Of a stretch of 59,879 nt of DNA, positions 59,474 to 59,879 are shown piece by piece; position 1 is the first letter of the stretch; each line of letters begins with the position of its first letter. The stretch is from a virus. Below the pieces are notes generated by a model. That model saw nothing but the letters and a program-made list of their open reading frames with translations, was not told the origin of the DNA and did not search any database. Where the stretch lies: the IMG/VR virus record IMGVR_UViG_3300034198_020932, positions 1 to 59,879 of that record; one strand, written 5' to 3'. The translations under genes were made by a program, and so were the position numbers.

Positions 59474-59879
59474 ATGCTAAGAAAAGTCACAGTAATAGGT
59501 GGAGCCGGATTCATCGGCTCTCATCTAATAGAATTATTAATCAGTGAAGGATTTTTTCCTACCGTCATTGATAACTTCTCAACTGGTAAAAAATCTAATC
59601 TACCGCTAGCTGGTATTGATATTAGAGATTATGATATTGCCGAGGATCCCAAGATGATCGCCTCGATGATAAAAGGTTCTGAATGTGTATTCCACTTAGC
59701 CGCATTAACGTCTGTCCAGGAGTCATTAGATCATCCTGATCGATATACTAAAGTTAATGTTGTTGGTACAGCAAACGTGCTTGAAGCCTGTAGAATTGCC
59801 GGCGTAAAAAAGCTTGTGTTTAGCTCGACTAGCGCGATCTATGGAAACACTGCAACCTTTCCTACTGATGAGACTCAGC
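59474..59879 (+). CDS. NAD-dependent sugar epimerase/dehydratase, truncated by the window
   Basis: The first 135 codons of an extended SDR enzyme. It has the NAD-binding start VIGGAGFIGSHLIE, VFHLAALTSV, and SSTSAIYGNT in the region of the catalytic Ser; the Tyr-x-x-x-Lys should lie past the window edge. Such enzymes (UDP-glucose 4-epimerase type) interconvert nucleotide sugars. It lies right behind the portal gene and starts in TATAAATG, which may be a late promoter or leader. It adds to the sugar genes at 24.9-30 and 43-45.5 kb. Confidence 0.8.
   Translation, partial: MLRKVTVIGGAGFIGSHLIELLISEGFFPTVIDNFSTGKKSNLPLAGIDIRDYDIAEDPKMIASMIKGSECVFHLAALTSVQESLDHPDRYTKVNVVGTANVLEACRIAGVKKLVFSSTSAIYGNTATFPTDETQ

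Noticed and set aside
1-59879. tRNA genes, integrase, transposase, insertion sequences
   Set aside because: None recognised on reading; no cloverleaf ends, recombinase motifs or terminal inverted repeats were seen. A tRNA scan would be needed to exclude tRNAs fully.

Overview
The window is a 60 kb piece of a T4-like, contractile-tailed phage genome. It is AT-rich and tightly packed, with many ATGA, TAATG and 8-11 nt gene overlaps and no gene-free stretch over 300 bases. Most of the T4 core can be recognised. Replication and recombination: UvsX, gp41 helicase, gp46/gp47, a family B DNA polymerase in two pieces, primase, UvsW and a likely UvsY. Head: portal gp20, major capsid gp23, a gp21 protease, gp4. 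Tail: sheath gp18, tube gp19, gp5-, gp27- and gp53-like baseplate proteins. Also present are a GroES-like co-chaperonin and a J-domain protein. Many start codons lack a strong Shine-Dalgarno and sit in A-rich leaders, and one leader carries a TAnnTTTG-like element. A host in the Bacteroidota or a relative is therefore plausible, but this is inference.

Layout. 70-991 (+): GroES-like protein and a HAD phosphatase. 1111-4426 (-): a 53-aa holin-like protein and the tail sheath. 4592-16565 (+): nucleotide metabolism and replication (dUTPase/dCTPase-like protein, polymerase N-part, Nudix-like protein, UvsX, gp41, gp47, a SET-domain protein, gp46, a thymidylate synthase/dCMP hydroxymethylase family enzyme, dCMP deaminase). 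16602-24883 (-): capsid block (small tagged proteins, gp19, gp23, a fused gp21-gp22-like protease/scaffold, DnaJ-like protein). 24977-29981 (+): five glycosyltransferase or methyltransferase genes. 29952-41293 (-): baseplate block, then small proteins many of which are probably packaged in the head. 41397-45542 (+): a T5 A1-like metallophosphoesterase, an RfbH-like sugar dehydratase, and an SDR fused to a DUF3431-like domain. 45571-48581 (-): a ligase-nucleotidyltransferase fusion, a P-loop kinase and a HAD phosphatase. 48633-51122 (+): UvsY/UvsW. 51112-53583 (-): more tagged proteins. 53654-59879 (+): polymerase C-part, primase, gp4, portal and a truncated sugar epimerase.

A T4-type late promoter motif, [T/G/A]ATAAATAA, recurs ahead of structural and tagged genes on both strands. 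The most interesting features are: (1) a short motif F-x-x-[FYW]-hydrophobic-x-E in about 14 otherwise unrelated proteins, resembling the T4 capsid-targeting sequence cut by gp21; (2) a gp21-gp22 fusion with eleven 14-residue repeats and a likely nested scaffold gene; (3) a DNA polymerase broken between motifs A and B with halves 47 kb apart; (4) a ligase/HxGH nucleotidyltransferase fusion beside kinase and phosphatase genes; (5) a phage 3-deoxysugar and glycosylation toolkit together with a dCMP-type hydroxymethylase signature; (6) a SET-domain gene inserted between genes 47 and 46.
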